A program made the translations under genes and the position numbers. A stretch of DNA of 64,000 nt from Polyangiaceae bacterium (GTDB taxonomy: Bacteria; Myxococcota_A; Polyangia; Polyangiales; Polyangiaceae), in NCBI GenBank assembly GCA_016719945.1, contig JADJYE010000031.1, positions 276,686-340,685 of the forward strand, given 5' to 3'. The notes below the pieces were generated by a model that saw only the letters and a list, made by a program, of their open reading frames with translations, had not been told where the DNA came from and made no database searches. Every line of letters begins with the position of its first letter. Positions within the stretch are counted from its first letter, which is position 1. Below, piece by piece: positions 1 to 8,848 of the stretch.

Positions 1-1241
1 CGCTCGTAGCGGTGCAGGCGCCCGAAGTCGGCCATGCGCCAGGGCAGCTCGCGGTAGCTGCGGCGCCGGCTGCCGAAGATCAGGCAGTGGCTCGGGCAGT
101 TCATCGGCTTGAGGCCGAGGCGCTCCATCTCCGACAGGTGGTCGACCACCGCGCGGTCGCGCTCGGCGTCCTTCGCTTTGTATTCGTGGTGGTGGTCGTG
201 GTGCACGCCCACCGAGAGGCTCATCTTCGCCTCGTCGAGGTACTCCGCCGTCATCGGCAGGTACATGTTCTCACGGTAGTTCGGCAGGTGCCCGCTCGTC
301 TCGAACAGGCGCTTGTCGAAGATCTGCGGCGTCATCACCTCTTCGTAGCCGTAGTCGACGTACAGCTCGCGCATGAACGAGACGAGCCGGTTGTAGACGA
401 ACGCCCCCTTCGGCAAGAGGAACGGCATCGCCGGCGCGTACTCGTGGAACATGAACAGCTCGAGCTCTTTGCCGAGCTTGCGGTGGTCTCGCTCCTTCGC
501 CTCCTCGAGCAGCTTCAGGTGGTCGGCGAGGTCTTTCTCCGACGCGAACGACGTGCCGTAGACGCGCTGGAGCATGGGGTTTCGCTCGTCGCCCCGCCAG
601 TACGCGCCCGCGACGCTCGTCAGCTTGATGGCGCCGATGAAGCCCGTGTCGGGGACGTGTGGCCCTTCGCACAGGTCGAGCCACTCGGCCTCTTGGTGGC
701 CGGCGGCCGCCCCCGGGAGCGAGCCGTGCCGGTACAGCGAGATCTCGACGTTTGCCGGGAGCCGCTCGATGTGCTCGCACTTGTACGTCTCGCCGAGCTT
801 GTCGAACAGGGCGCGCGCGGCCTCGCGCGCGACGACCTCGCGCACGAAGGGCCGCTTCTTCGAGACGATCTCCTTCATCGTCGCCTCGATCTTCGCGAGG
901 TCCTCGTCGTTGAAGGCGCCCTTCGGCGAGTCGAAGTCGTAGTAGAAGCCGGCGTCCGTCGCGGGGCCGAACGTGACCTTGGTGCCCGGGAAGAGCCGCT
1001 GCACCGCGTCCGCGAGGACGTGCGCCGTCGAGTGACGGATCATGTGCAGCCCCTCCGGGTCGGACGCGCGGATCGGCTTGAGGCTCGACGCGTCGGCCGG
1101 GGGCGCGATCGGCGTGTGCAGATCGACCGTGCGCGAGCCGCGCCCCTCAGGGACGCGGGCGCCGACGATGGAGGGGTCTTTCTGGATCTCGGCGGCGAGG
1201 AGCTCTCGCAGCGTGCGGCGGTCGGAAGAGGAAGGGTGCAT
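1..1241 (-). CDS. thrS: Threonyl-tRNA synthetase, partial (C-terminus beyond the window)
   Basis: Charges tRNA-Thr in the cytoplasm. The minus-strand reading from ATG at 1241 shows the editing-domain entry HSTAHVLADAV, then FGPATDAGFYYDF, and the class II catalytic core with MNCPSH (the zinc-ligand Cys) and a motif 2 stretch ending FGRLHRYE, where the window stops. About 413 codons are visible. Two oddities: only about 60 residues precede the HSTAH motif, so the N-terminal TGS domain looks shortened; and about 39 extra residues, including HHDHHH, lie between ENM and KPMNCP, where bacterial enzymes usually have about 12. Identity is secure; the exact start is less so. Confidence 0.95.
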   Translation of the reverse strand, partial: MHPSSSDRRTLRELLAAEIQKDPSIVGARVPEGRGSRTVDLHTPIAPPADASSLKPIRASDPEGLHMIRHSTAHVLADAVQRLFPGTKVTFGPATDAGFYYDFDSPKGAFNDEDLAKIEATMKEIVSKKRPFVREVVAREAARALFDKLGETYKCEHIERLPANVEISLYRHGSLPGAAAGHQEAEWLDLCEGPHVPDTGFIGAIKLTSVAGAYWRGDERNPMLQRVYGTSFASEKDLADHLKLLEEAKERDHRKLGKELELFMFHEYAPAMPFLLPKGAFVYNRLVSFMRELYVDYGYEEVMTPQIFDKRLFETSGHLPNYRENMYLPMTAEYLDEAKMSLSVGVHHDHHHEYKAKDAERDRAVVDHLSEMERLGLKPMNCPSHCLIFGSRRRSYRELPWRMADFGRLHRYE

Positions 1242-1380
1242 GGGGGGGACTGGACGGGCGACGGGGCCCGGCGCCTGACGCGAGAGCGTTAGTCCGCCCT
1301 CACGCACGCGAGAAGAGGCTTCGATCGGGCCCCCTGGAACAAGCCGCCGCGCCCATCGCTTCTACCGCGCGGAAACGAGG

Positions 1381-1672
1381 CGAGAGGAGAAGTGGCCAGG
1401 CTGGAGCGCTGAGTGGGCTTGGGCAGGGCCTCGCAGAGCGAGAGGAGAAGTGGCCAGGCTGGAGCGCTGAGTTGGCTTGGGCAGGGCCCCGCAGAGCGAG
1501 AGGAGAAATGGCCAGGCTGGAGCGCTGAGTGGGCTTGGGCAGGGCCCCGCAGAGCGAGAGGAGAAATGGCCAGGCTGGAGCGCTGAGTGGGCTTGGGCAG
1601 GGCCCCGCAGAGCGAGAGGAGAAGTGGCCAGGCTGGAGCGGAGTCTGTGCTCCGGCGAGGCCCCGCAGAGCG
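1381..1672. repeat. 58-bp tandem repeat array, about five copies
   Basis: Units begin CGAGAGGAGAARTGGCCAGG at 1381, 1439, 1497, 1555 and 1613. They are nearly identical except the last, which diverges after about 30 bp. The period is not a multiple of three and no frame here looks like a protein, so this is non-coding. It lies just upstream of thrS and runs into the dispersed repeat that follows. Confidence 0.9.
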
Positions 1673-1779
1673 ATTTTAGTTAGGGGGTCTGATGCAGACC
1701 CCCTCGGGCTCCGCGCTGCGCGCGGTCCCTCACCCCCAACTCCGGCCTCCGGGGCTTGCGCTCCTCGGCCGTGCAGAGG
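1661..1779 (+). repeat. Dispersed about 118-bp repeat, copy A (inverted partner at 10019-10136)
   Basis: This stretch is roughly 90 percent identical to the reverse complement of 10019-10136 by eye. It contains a perfect hairpin, GGGGGTCTG-ATG-CAGACCCCC, and a second inverted repeat around CCGCGCTGCGCGCGG. It has no coding potential. It looks like a small non-autonomous or REP-like element. Confidence 0.85.
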
Positions 1780-1785
1780 CGCGCT

Positions 1786-2011
1786 GGGGACACGAGCCGA
1801 AGGCAAGTGTCCCTCTCGCGACTGGGGACACGAGCCGAAGGCAAGTGTCCCTCTCGCGACTGGGGACACGAGCCGAAGGCAAGTGTCCCTCTCGCGACTG
1901 GGGACACGAGCCGAAGGCAAGTGTCCCTCTCGCGACTGGGGACACGAGCCGAAGGCAAGTGTCCCTCTCGCGACTGGGAAGGGACACGAGCCGAAGGCAA
2001 GTGTCCTCTCG
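1786..2011. repeat. 38-bp tandem hairpin array, six copies
   Basis: Units start at 1786, 1824, 1862, 1900, 1938 and about 1977. Each carries the inverted repeat GGGACAC / GTGTCCC around a 13-nt loop (GAGCCGAAGGCAA). Copies one to five are identical; the sixth is slightly degenerate. There are no unique spacers, so it is not a CRISPR array. As RNA it would fold into six consecutive stem-loops. Confidence 0.9.
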
Positions 2012-2046
2012 TCTGCAGTGTGCGCCGAACGGCGCACCGCGCGCTC

Positions 2047-2113
2047 CGGTTTCGCGTGGGGCGCATCGCGCCCAATGCGAAACCGCGAGGGCCCCGCGGA
2101 GCGGGCGAGCGCG
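2047..2113 (+). repeat. Intergenic double-hairpin element, copy 1
   Basis: A long imperfect palindrome (2047-2085, arms CGGTTTCGC / GCGAAACCG, inner GGGCGC / GCGCCC) is followed by the family core GGGCCCCGCG-G-AGCGGGCG at 2089-2107. Other copies lie at 34.7, 38.1-38.3, 42.3, 43.8 and 52.4 kb. In the sense of the minus-strand tRNA the element starts about 10 nt after the tRNA 3' end, the orientation expected of a terminator. Confidence 0.8.
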
Positions 2114-2123
2114 CAAAAATTTG

Positions 2124-2195
<72 letters not shown>

Positions 2196-2239
2196 GGGTC
2201 TCGTGCGGTGACCACCTCGCGGCGTCACCAGCGCGCGAA

Positions 2240-2268
2240 CGTCTACTCGGTGGTCACGACACTGTCAA
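2240..2268 (-). promoter_or_regulatory. Sigma70-type promoter of tRNA-Val(GAC)
   Basis: On the minus strand there is a consensus TTGACA (2263-2268), a 17-nt spacer and TAGACG (2240-2245). Start of transcription would be near 2233, giving a leader of about 38 nt before the tRNA. Confidence 0.75.
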
Positions 2269-2358
2269 GACGAGCGCGAGTCGTTCTGTCTGACGCTGTT
2301 CAAAAGAGGGGCTTCGGACCTTGCCGGCCCCGTCGAAACTGACTAAGCACCCCCGACC

Positions 2359-2799
2359 TTGTCCAACAGCGCACACCTCTTGCAGCCCTCCACACCCGAC
2401 GCACCCTCGGGCGCGCCCGCGCCGCAAGGCGGCGGCGGCGGGGGCTTCGGCGGCGGCGGCATCACCTCGATGCTGTTCCTCCTGCTCCCCATCGTCCTCA
2501 TCCTCTTCATGATGCGGAGCCAGAGCAAGAAGCAGAAGCAGATCGAGAGCTCGCTGAAGGTGGGCGACCGCGTGGGTACGCGCGGCGGCGCCATCGGGAA
2601 GATCGTGAAGGTCGGCGATCGAACGGTCGAGCTCGAGCTCGCGCCGGGCGTGACGGTCGCCTTCCGAAAGGACTCGATCGAGGGGCAAGACGTCGACCCG
2701 AAGAAGGCCGACGACAAGAAGAGCGAGAAGGCCGACGACAAGAAGGTCGAGAAGTCCGACGACAAGTCGAAGGACAAGGTCTCGAAAGACAAGAGCTGA
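2359..2799 (+). CDS. yajC: Preprotein translocase subunit YajC
   Basis: Accessory inner-membrane subunit of the SecDF-YajC complex. The protein has a Gly-rich N-terminus, one membrane segment at about residues 37-52 (MLFLLLPIVLILFMM), then the cytosolic domain with SLKVGDRVGTRGGAIGKIVK typical of YajC, and a Lys/Asp-rich repetitive tail. At 146 aa it is longer than the usual roughly 110 because of the tail. The TTG start at 2359 is the first option after an in-frame stop at 2344; no clear ribosome site is visible, and ATG at 2470 is an alternative. It is followed 2 nt later by secD, as in the classic yajC-secD-secF operon. Confidence 0.92.
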   Translation: MSNSAHLLQPSTPDAPSGAPAPQGGGGGGFGGGGITSMLFLLLPIVLILFMMRSQSKKQKQIESSLKVGDRVGTRGGAIGKIVKVGDRTVELELAPGVTVAFRKDSIEGQDVDPKKADDKKSEKADDKKVEKSDDKSKDKVSKDKS

Positions 2800-2801
2800 C
2801 C

Positions 2802-4970
2802 GTGAGCTACACGTATCTGCAGTTTGGGTTCGGCGGCGCAGCCGTGCTGCTCGCCGTCGCCGCGTACGCGGTCAAGTCGAAGCGCGGCGCGCTCGGCTGG
2901 GCGGCCGCGTCGGCGCTGGCCGCCGGCCTCGCCGCGTACAACCAGGTGTTCTGGGTCACGGCCGTCTTCGGCATGATGGTCCCTTGGGCGCTGTTCAGCG
3001 CCACGAGCTACCTCGACAGCGCCTGGCGGACCAAGGTCGGCTTCTGCATCTACCTCAGCTGCGCCGCCGCCCTCTGCATCTACCCGACGTACATCGACGA
3101 GCGCTTCGATCGTCCCGACCAAGACCCGTCCTTCACCCCCGAGCAGCAGGCCGAGATCGACGCCCGCTCGAAGGCGGGTGAGTTCGGCTTCGGCCGCTTC
3201 GTCCGCGCCAACATCCCGTTTCGCCTCGTTCGCGGCCTCGACCTCAAGGGCGGCTTCCGCGTCGAATACGTGGTCGACGTCCAGCAGGCCATCAAGGACC
3301 GCCGCGACCGCGCGTTCGACACCGTGCGCACCGAGCTCGCGCGCTCGTTCAAGATCATCGGCGACGACCAGCTCCCGAACGTCGAGAACCTCGAGAAGCT
3401 CGCCGAGCGCGTCGTCGTCACCAAGCCCCGCGAGGACGTCGGCAAGATCGTCATCACCTTCAAGGACGAGGCCGACGTCGCGGTCGTCAACGACGACTTC
3501 AAGAAGGCCTTCACCGGCGAGTTCGGCATCGTGCAGGGCGGCGGCGAGAAGAAGAAGATCGTCACCTTCCAGATGAAGAAGGACGCGCAGGACGAGTACC
3601 GAAAGCGCGCGGTCGACGAGGCGAAGCAGACCGTGCTCCGACGCGTCGACACGCTCGGCCTCAAGGAGGCCGCGGTGTCCCCGCGCGGCGACTCGATCGT
3701 GATCGAGATGCCCGGCACCGACGACCGCTCTTTCAAGGAGATCGTCGACATCGTCAGCCAGACGGCGCGCCTCGAGTTCAAGCTCCCCGACGACGACGCC
3801 GACTTCTTCGGCGCGATGGCGCAGCAGGCCGACGCCGGCCAGTGCGAGTCATGCACGGCGGAGGGCATCGTGTTCGGGCGCGAGAACGCGCCTGGATACC
3901 AGGGCATCAAGAGCTACGCGGTGCTGCGCAAGCGCCCCGGCGAGTCGATGAAGGCCGCGCGCGAGCGCTTCAAGCTCTGGGTCGAGAACAACCTCGAGGT
4001 GCCCGACACCCACCAGGTCGTGTACGGCAAAGAGCTGCGCATGAACGAGGACACCGGCGAGATCGAGGAAGAGGGGTGGCGCAGCTACTACGTCTTCTCG
4101 AAGGCCGAGGTCACCGGCGACCAGATCCAGGCCGCGAGCAAGAGCGCCGACTCTTCCCCGGGCGGCCTCGGCCGCTGGCAGGTCAACCTCGAGTTCGACG
4201 CCTCCGGCGCGAGCTCGTTCGAGCGCATCACCGGCGCGAACGTGGGCAAGCGCTTCCTCATCATCCTCGATGAGGCCGTCGAGAGCGCCCCGACCATCCA
4301 GTCGAAGATCTCGGGCGGCGGCGCGCGCATCACGATGGGGCAGGGCTCCACGCAAGACCAGCTCAAGAACGCCGAGAAGCTCGAGCTCGTGCTCAAGTCC
4401 GGCGCGCTGCCTGCGCCCCTCGACTACAAGGGCATGCAGAAGATCGGCCCTTCCCTCGGTCAGGACGCGATCCTTCAGGGGGTCAAGGGCGCCGCCTTCG
4501 GGTTCGGTGCGATCTTCGTCATCATGATCGTGATCTACGCCCGCGCTGGCCTGATCGCGAACGTGGCGGTCATCTTCAACCTGCTGCTGCAGATGATGGT
4601 CCTCACGATGTTCGGCGCCGCGCTCACGCTGCCCGGCCTCGCGGGCCTCGCCCTCACCGCCGGCATCGCCGTCGACGCGAACGTCCTCATCAACGAGCGC
4701 ATCCGCGACGAGATGCGCGCCGGCAAGAGCGCGCGTCAGGCCGTGGACATCGGCTACGACCGCGCCTTCAGCGCGATCATCGACGGCCACGTCACGACGC
4801 TCATCTCGGGCATCATCCTCTTTCAGTACGGCACGGGGCCCGTCAAAGGCTTCGCGGTCACGCTCATGATCGGGATGATCACGAGCCTCTTCACCGCCGT
4901 CATCTGCACCCGCCTGGTCTTCGATTGGGTCGTGCGCTGGCGCAAGGTCAAGCAGATCAGCATCGGCTGA
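2802..4970 (+). CDS. secD: Protein translocase subunit SecD
   Basis: Proton-driven membrane component that helps pull exported proteins out of the Sec channel. It has the SecD family start LVRGLDLKGGFRVEYVVD, a large periplasmic region, and the RND-type membrane domain with the conserved stretch GIAVDANVLINERIRDEM around residue 624. At 722 aa it is about 100 longer than E. coli SecD. The extra length is partly an N-terminal region with several hydrophobic segments (residues 1-105) where one membrane helix is usual. GTG start at 2802, 2 nt after yajC; secF follows after 12 nt. Confidence 0.97.
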   Translation: MSYTYLQFGFGGAAVLLAVAAYAVKSKRGALGWAAASALAAGLAAYNQVFWVTAVFGMMVPWALFSATSYLDSAWRTKVGFCIYLSCAAALCIYPTYIDERFDRPDQDPSFTPEQQAEIDARSKAGEFGFGRFVRANIPFRLVRGLDLKGGFRVEYVVDVQQAIKDRRDRAFDTVRTELARSFKIIGDDQLPNVENLEKLAERVVVTKPREDVGKIVITFKDEADVAVVNDDFKKAFTGEFGIVQGGGEKKKIVTFQMKKDAQDEYRKRAVDEAKQTVLRRVDTLGLKEAAVSPRGDSIVIEMPGTDDRSFKEIVDIVSQTARLEFKLPDDDADFFGAMAQQADAGQCESCTAEGIVFGRENAPGYQGIKSYAVLRKRPGESMKAARERFKLWVENNLEVPDTHQVVYGKELRMNEDTGEIEEEGWRSYYVFSKAEVTGDQIQAASKSADSSPGGLGRWQVNLEFDASGASSFERITGANVGKRFLIILDEAVESAPTIQSKISGGGARITMGQGSTQDQLKNAEKLELVLKSGALPAPLDYKGMQKIGPSLGQDAILQGVKGAAFGFGAIFVIMIVIYARAGLIANVAVIFNLLLQMMVLTMFGAALTLPGLAGLALTAGIAVDANVLINERIRDEMRAGKSARQAVDIGYDRAFSAIIDGHVTTLISGIILFQYGTGPVKGFAVTLMIGMITSLFTAVICTRLVFDWVVRWRKVKQISIG

Positions 4971-4982
4971 CGAGAAGGCACC

Positions 4983-6293
4983 ATGTATCTGATCAAGCCG
5001 GGCAAGCTCTTCGACTTCATGGGGATGAGGCGGTATTTCTACCTCCTCTCCGCCGTCCTCGTGATCGGCAGCATCATCACCTTCTTCGTGCCCGGCCCCC
5101 GCTGGGGCACCGACTTCAAGGGCGGCACCGAGCTGGTCGTGGCGTTCAAGCAGCCGGTCGAGCCAGGGGCCGTGCGAGAGGCCATCGAGGGCATCAAGAC
5201 CGCTCAGGGAGGCCAGGCTTTCGAGGCCCCCGAGGTCGTCGCCGTGCCCGACCAGGCGAACCACTATCTCATCCGCGTCCAAGAGGTTTCGAGCGTCAGC
5301 GAGGACGCCAAGCTCGCCATCTCGCGGCAGCTCTGCTTCGCTGACGCAGACGCCCCGGCCGACTGCAGCCCGGAGCTCACGCCGACCGAGGTGCGCTTCA
5401 GCCCCGGCGGCGAGAAGATCACGATCCGCTACGACTGGCAGCTGTCCAAGCTCGACAACGAGCTGATCGTCGACGGTAAGACCGCGCGCCAGCGCAAGAT
5501 CGCAGAGCTTACTGCGGCGATCCTGGGGCGCATGGCCAGCGCGCAGGGGGTCGCCCTCGTCGATCACCACGCGGTCGAGATCATCGGCTTCAAGGACCAC
5601 GACTCCAAGGTCGAGGTGAGGCTCAAGGCGACCGGCGATCAGCTGATGGCGGGCATCAAGGCGCACTTTGGCCCCGAGATCGCCCCCGAAGAGCCGGTCT
5701 CCACCGAGTGGATCGGCGCCAAGGCGGGCGCCGAGCTGCGTGAGAACGCGCTGAAGAGCATCGGCATCGCGGTGTTCATCATCATGGTGTACATCGCGTT
5801 CCGCTTCGACCTGCGGTTCGCTCCCGGCGCCCTCGTTTCGCTGGTCCATGACGTGCTCATCGCCATCGGCGCCATGTGCCTGACCGGCCGCGAGATCGGC
5901 ATCAGCACGGTCGCCGCCGTGCTCACCGTCGCCGGCTACACCCTGACCGACACGGTCGTCGTTTACGACCGCATCCGTGAGAACCTGGGCCGGCACCGCG
6001 GGCTCACGTTCCCGCAGCTCGTGAACCTCTCGGCCTCCGAGATGCTCGGGCGCACCCTGGTGACGAACCTCACGGTCATCGCTTCGCTCACGATGTTCCT
6101 CGTCTTCGGCACGCAGGTCATCCGAGACTTCGCCTTCGTCATGCTGGTCGGCACCATCGTCGGCACGTACTCGTCGATCTACGTCGCGGGCCCGATCACC
6201 GAGTGGGTCGACCGCGCCCTGTTCGCGCAGAAGGTCACTCGGGCGAAGGTCTCACGCAGCCGCGCCCAGAAGCGGGCCGACGCGGTCGTTTGA
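4983..6293 (+). CDS. secF: Protein translocase subunit SecF
   Basis: Partner of SecD in the inner membrane. It opens with a first membrane helix and GTDFKGGTELVVAFKQ, has an enlarged periplasmic portion, and then five hydrophobic segments with the SecF signature GYTLTDTVVVYDRIRENL near residue 320. At 436 aa it exceeds E. coli SecF (323 aa), mainly through the periplasmic loop at about residues 110-250. ATG at 4983. Its stop overlaps the TTG start of recJ (TTGA), so the two are likely co-translated. Confidence 0.97.
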   Translation: MYLIKPGKLFDFMGMRRYFYLLSAVLVIGSIITFFVPGPRWGTDFKGGTELVVAFKQPVEPGAVREAIEGIKTAQGGQAFEAPEVVAVPDQANHYLIRVQEVSSVSEDAKLAISRQLCFADADAPADCSPELTPTEVRFSPGGEKITIRYDWQLSKLDNELIVDGKTARQRKIAELTAAILGRMASAQGVALVDHHAVEIIGFKDHDSKVEVRLKATGDQLMAGIKAHFGPEIAPEEPVSTEWIGAKAGAELRENALKSIGIAVFIIMVYIAFRFDLRFAPGALVSLVHDVLIAIGAMCLTGREIGISTVAAVLTVAGYTLTDTVVVYDRIRENLGRHRGLTFPQLVNLSASEMLGRTLVTNLTVIASLTMFLVFGTQVIRDFAFVMLVGTIVGTYSSIYVAGPITEWVDRALFAQKVTRAKVSRSRAQKRADAVV

Positions 6294-7984
6294 GCGACGG
6301 CTCGGCGCGCGCGCGCCTCGAGGACCCGGGCGCCCCCCAAGCGGAGGCGGAGGCGCTCCGGGCCGCGTATGGGCTGTCGTTCACCGGCGCGGCGGTGCTC
6401 GCGCGGCAGCGGCCCGCCACGGGGGACCTCGAGCGGTGGCTCGATCCCAAGCTCAGCCACCTGACGCCGCCGGCGGGCATGGTCGATCGCGATGCCGCGA
6501 CCGAGCGGATCGCGCGAGCGATCCGTGAGCGAGAGAAGATCTGCGTCTTCGGGGACTACGACTGCGACGGCATCACCGCCTGCGCCATCATGACGAGCGT
6601 CATCGGGGCGCTCGGCGGCCAGGCGACGCCGCTGTTGGCGACGCGCACCGAGGGGGCCTACGGCCTCTCCATCCCTGCGCTCGCTCGGGTGCAGGCGAGC
6701 GGCGCGACCCTGCTCGTGACCTGCGACTGTGGCTCGAGCGATCACGAGCGCATCGAGACGGCTCGCCGGGCAGGGATCGACACGGTGGTGATCGATCACC
6801 ACCTCGTCCCGAAGGAGCCTCTACCGGCCCTCGCGTTCCTGAACCCGCACCGGCCCGAGTGCAGGTTTCCTTTCAAGCACCTGGCGTCCTGCGGGCTGGC
6901 GCTCAGCATGGGCGCTGCCCTCCGGCAGGCGCTCGGCAAGGAGCTCGACCTGCGGCCGTTGCTCGATCTGGTGGCCATCGGCACCGTCGCGGACGTTGCT
7001 CCCCTCGTCGGAGACAACCGCGCGCTCGTCCGCGCGGGCCTGCGCGTCCTCGCCACCGGCGCGCGGCCGGGCGTGCGCGCGCTGGCGGATCTCGCGCGCA
7101 TCGATCTGTCCCGCGGGATGTCCACCGAAGACATCGGCTACCGCGTCGCTCCCCGCCTCAACGCCCCGGGGCGGCTGGGAGATCCCGACGAGTCGCTGCA
7201 GCTGCTCTTGTCGCGGGACCCCGCCACCGCGGCCGGCCTCGCGGCGTCGATCGAGCAGGCGCAGCTGCAGCGACGGGTCGTGCAAGGCAAGATGGTCGAG
7301 GAGGCGCTCTCGGACATCCGCGAGCAAGGCCTCGACGCGCTCGCGGGCGTCGTCATCGCGCGCCAGGGCTGGCACCCGGGCGTGGTCGGCATCGTCGCCG
7401 GCAAGGTCGCCGAGGCGCTCGGCAAGCCGACGATCGCGATCGCGCTGGAGGGGGCCACCGGCCGTGGCTCGGTGCGCGGCCCGTCTGGTTTTCCGCTCTA
7501 CGACGCGCTGTGCCTGGCCCGAGGCGAGCTCGCGGGCTTCGGCGGGCACCAGGCCGCGGCTGGGGTCCACGTCCGGTCCGAGCGGCTCGACGCGCTGCGA
7601 GCCAGCTGGGACAAGGCCTGCGCCGAGCTGGGCAAGACGGTCCCGGAGCGCGAGAGCGGGCTCGCCGCCCGCCTCGACCCACGCGACCCGCTGAGCGCGG
7701 TCCTCGCGGACCTGGAGCGGTTCGAGCCCTTCGGCGAGGGCAACCCGCAGCCGCTCTTGTACCTCCACGAGGTGATGGGCCGCTCGACGCGCAACCTGAA
7801 GGGACACCTGAAGCTCGAGCTGTCGCTCGACGGGCAGCCGCTGACCGGAATCTACTTCGGGATGGGCGAACAGGCGGCCGAGCTCGCGGGCGCGCGCCTG
7901 TCGATGAGCGGGGCGTTGCGTCGCAACACCTTCGCGGGCGGCGCAGAGCTGCAGGTGAGGGGCATCGGGCCCCGGGTCGGGTAG
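6290..7984 (+). CDS. recJ: Single-stranded-DNA exonuclease RecJ
   Basis: 5'-3' ssDNA exonuclease of recombination and mismatch repair. It has the DHH phosphoesterase motifs FGDYDCDG (residues 87-94) and IDHH (168-171), a later DVAPLVGDNRALV stretch, and the DHHA1 motif FGGHQAAAGVHV. At 564 aa it is close to the usual 575. I chose the TTG at 6290 because it overlaps the secF stop and gives the family length; no ATG lies before the first conserved region. Confidence 0.95.
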   Translation: MSDGSARARLEDPGAPQAEAEALRAAYGLSFTGAAVLARQRPATGDLERWLDPKLSHLTPPAGMVDRDAATERIARAIREREKICVFGDYDCDGITACAIMTSVIGALGGQATPLLATRTEGAYGLSIPALARVQASGATLLVTCDCGSSDHERIETARRAGIDTVVIDHHLVPKEPLPALAFLNPHRPECRFPFKHLASCGLALSMGAALRQALGKELDLRPLLDLVAIGTVADVAPLVGDNRALVRAGLRVLATGARPGVRALADLARIDLSRGMSTEDIGYRVAPRLNAPGRLGDPDESLQLLLSRDPATAAGLAASIEQAQLQRRVVQGKMVEEALSDIREQGLDALAGVVIARQGWHPGVVGIVAGKVAEALGKPTIAIALEGATGRGSVRGPSGFPLYDALCLARGELAGFGGHQAAAGVHVRSERLDALRASWDKACAELGKTVPERESGLAARLDPRDPLSAVLADLERFEPFGEGNPQPLLYLHEVMGRSTRNLKGHLKLELSLDGQPLTGIYFGMGEQAAELAGARLSMSGALRRNTFAGGAELQVRGIGPRVG

Positions 7985-8004
7985 ACTCGGCGCTCCGGTC
8001 GAAC

Positions 8005-8793
8005 ATGGCGAAGTCCGGCGAGCCCCTCATCCGCTTCAGCGGCGTCCGCAAGGCGTTCGGCCCGAAGGTGATTTACCGGCACCTCGATCTCGACATCTTC
8101 GCGGGCGAGACCGTCGTCGTGATGGGCGGGTCGGGTGTCGGCAAGAGCGTCATGCTCAAGCTGCTCATCCGCCTGCTCGAGGCGGACCGGGGCGCCATCA
8201 GCTTCCATGGCCGCGACGTCATGAAGATGCGCGACCGCGAGGTGGCCCGAGTCCGACGGAGCATCGCGATGTTGTTCCAGGGCGCCGCGCTGTTCGACTC
8301 GATCTCGGTCGGAGAGAACGTCGAATACGGGCTCAAGGAGCACTTTCGCGAGGAGATGACGCCCGCACAGATGGCCGAGCGCGTCGACTGGGCGCTCTCG
8401 CTCGTCGGCCTGCCGGGGATCGAGCACATGCGCCCTGCCGACCTCTCGGGCGGCATGAAGAAGCGCGTGGGGTTGGCGCGGGCGATCGCGATCCAGCCCG
8501 AGGTCCTGCTCTACGACGAGCCGACGACCGGCCTGGACCCCATCAACACCGAGCGCATCAACCACCTCATCATGGGCCTGAAGGAGGCGATCAACGTGAC
8601 GTCGATCGTCGTCACCCATGACATGAAGAGCGCCTTCACCGTGGCGGACCGTATGGCCATGGTGCACAGCGGCGCCATCATTTTGCACGGCACCCCGGAG
8701 GAGTTCCGGTTCAGCACCGACCCGCGCGTGCATGACTTCATCAACGGGATCGCCCCCGTCAACGAGGACGTCGAGACCCTGCTGAAGAGCTAG
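8005..8793 (+). CDS. mlaF: ABC transporter ATP-binding protein, MlaF type
   Basis: ATPase of an Mla/Mce phospholipid transport system that moves lipids between inner and outer membranes. Walker A GGSGVGKS (41-48), Q-loop FQG (91-93), signature LSGG (147-150), Walker B VLLYDEP (167-173) and the H-loop THD (204-206) are all intact. It is 262 aa, as expected. The MCE protein MlaD lies 55 bp downstream, but no MlaE-type permease is next to them, so the permease must be encoded elsewhere. A TAGACT -10-like box lies at 7982-7987, 17 nt before the ATG. Confidence 0.93.
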   Translation: MAKSGEPLIRFSGVRKAFGPKVIYRHLDLDIFAGETVVVMGGSGVGKSVMLKLLIRLLEADRGAISFHGRDVMKMRDREVARVRRSIAMLFQGAALFDSISVGENVEYGLKEHFREEMTPAQMAERVDWALSLVGLPGIEHMRPADLSGGMKKRVGLARAIAIQPEVLLYDEPTTGLDPINTERINHLIMGLKEAINVTSIVVTHDMKSAFTVADRMAMVHSGAIILHGTPEEFRFSTDPRVHDFINGIAPVNEDVETLLKS

Positions 8794-8848
8794 CCCGAGC
8801 AACAACGAGGGGCTCGCCTGCGCAGGTCGTGCTGCTAGACTGACGCAG

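Noticed and set aside
1786..2011. CRISPR-like appearance of the 38-bp array
   Set aside because: The units are contiguous with no unique spacers, and no cas genes are in the window.
3849..5996. 715-codon minus-strand frame opposite secD and secF
   Set aside because: Pure shadow of secDF: Asp/His/Leu-rich composition and no motifs.
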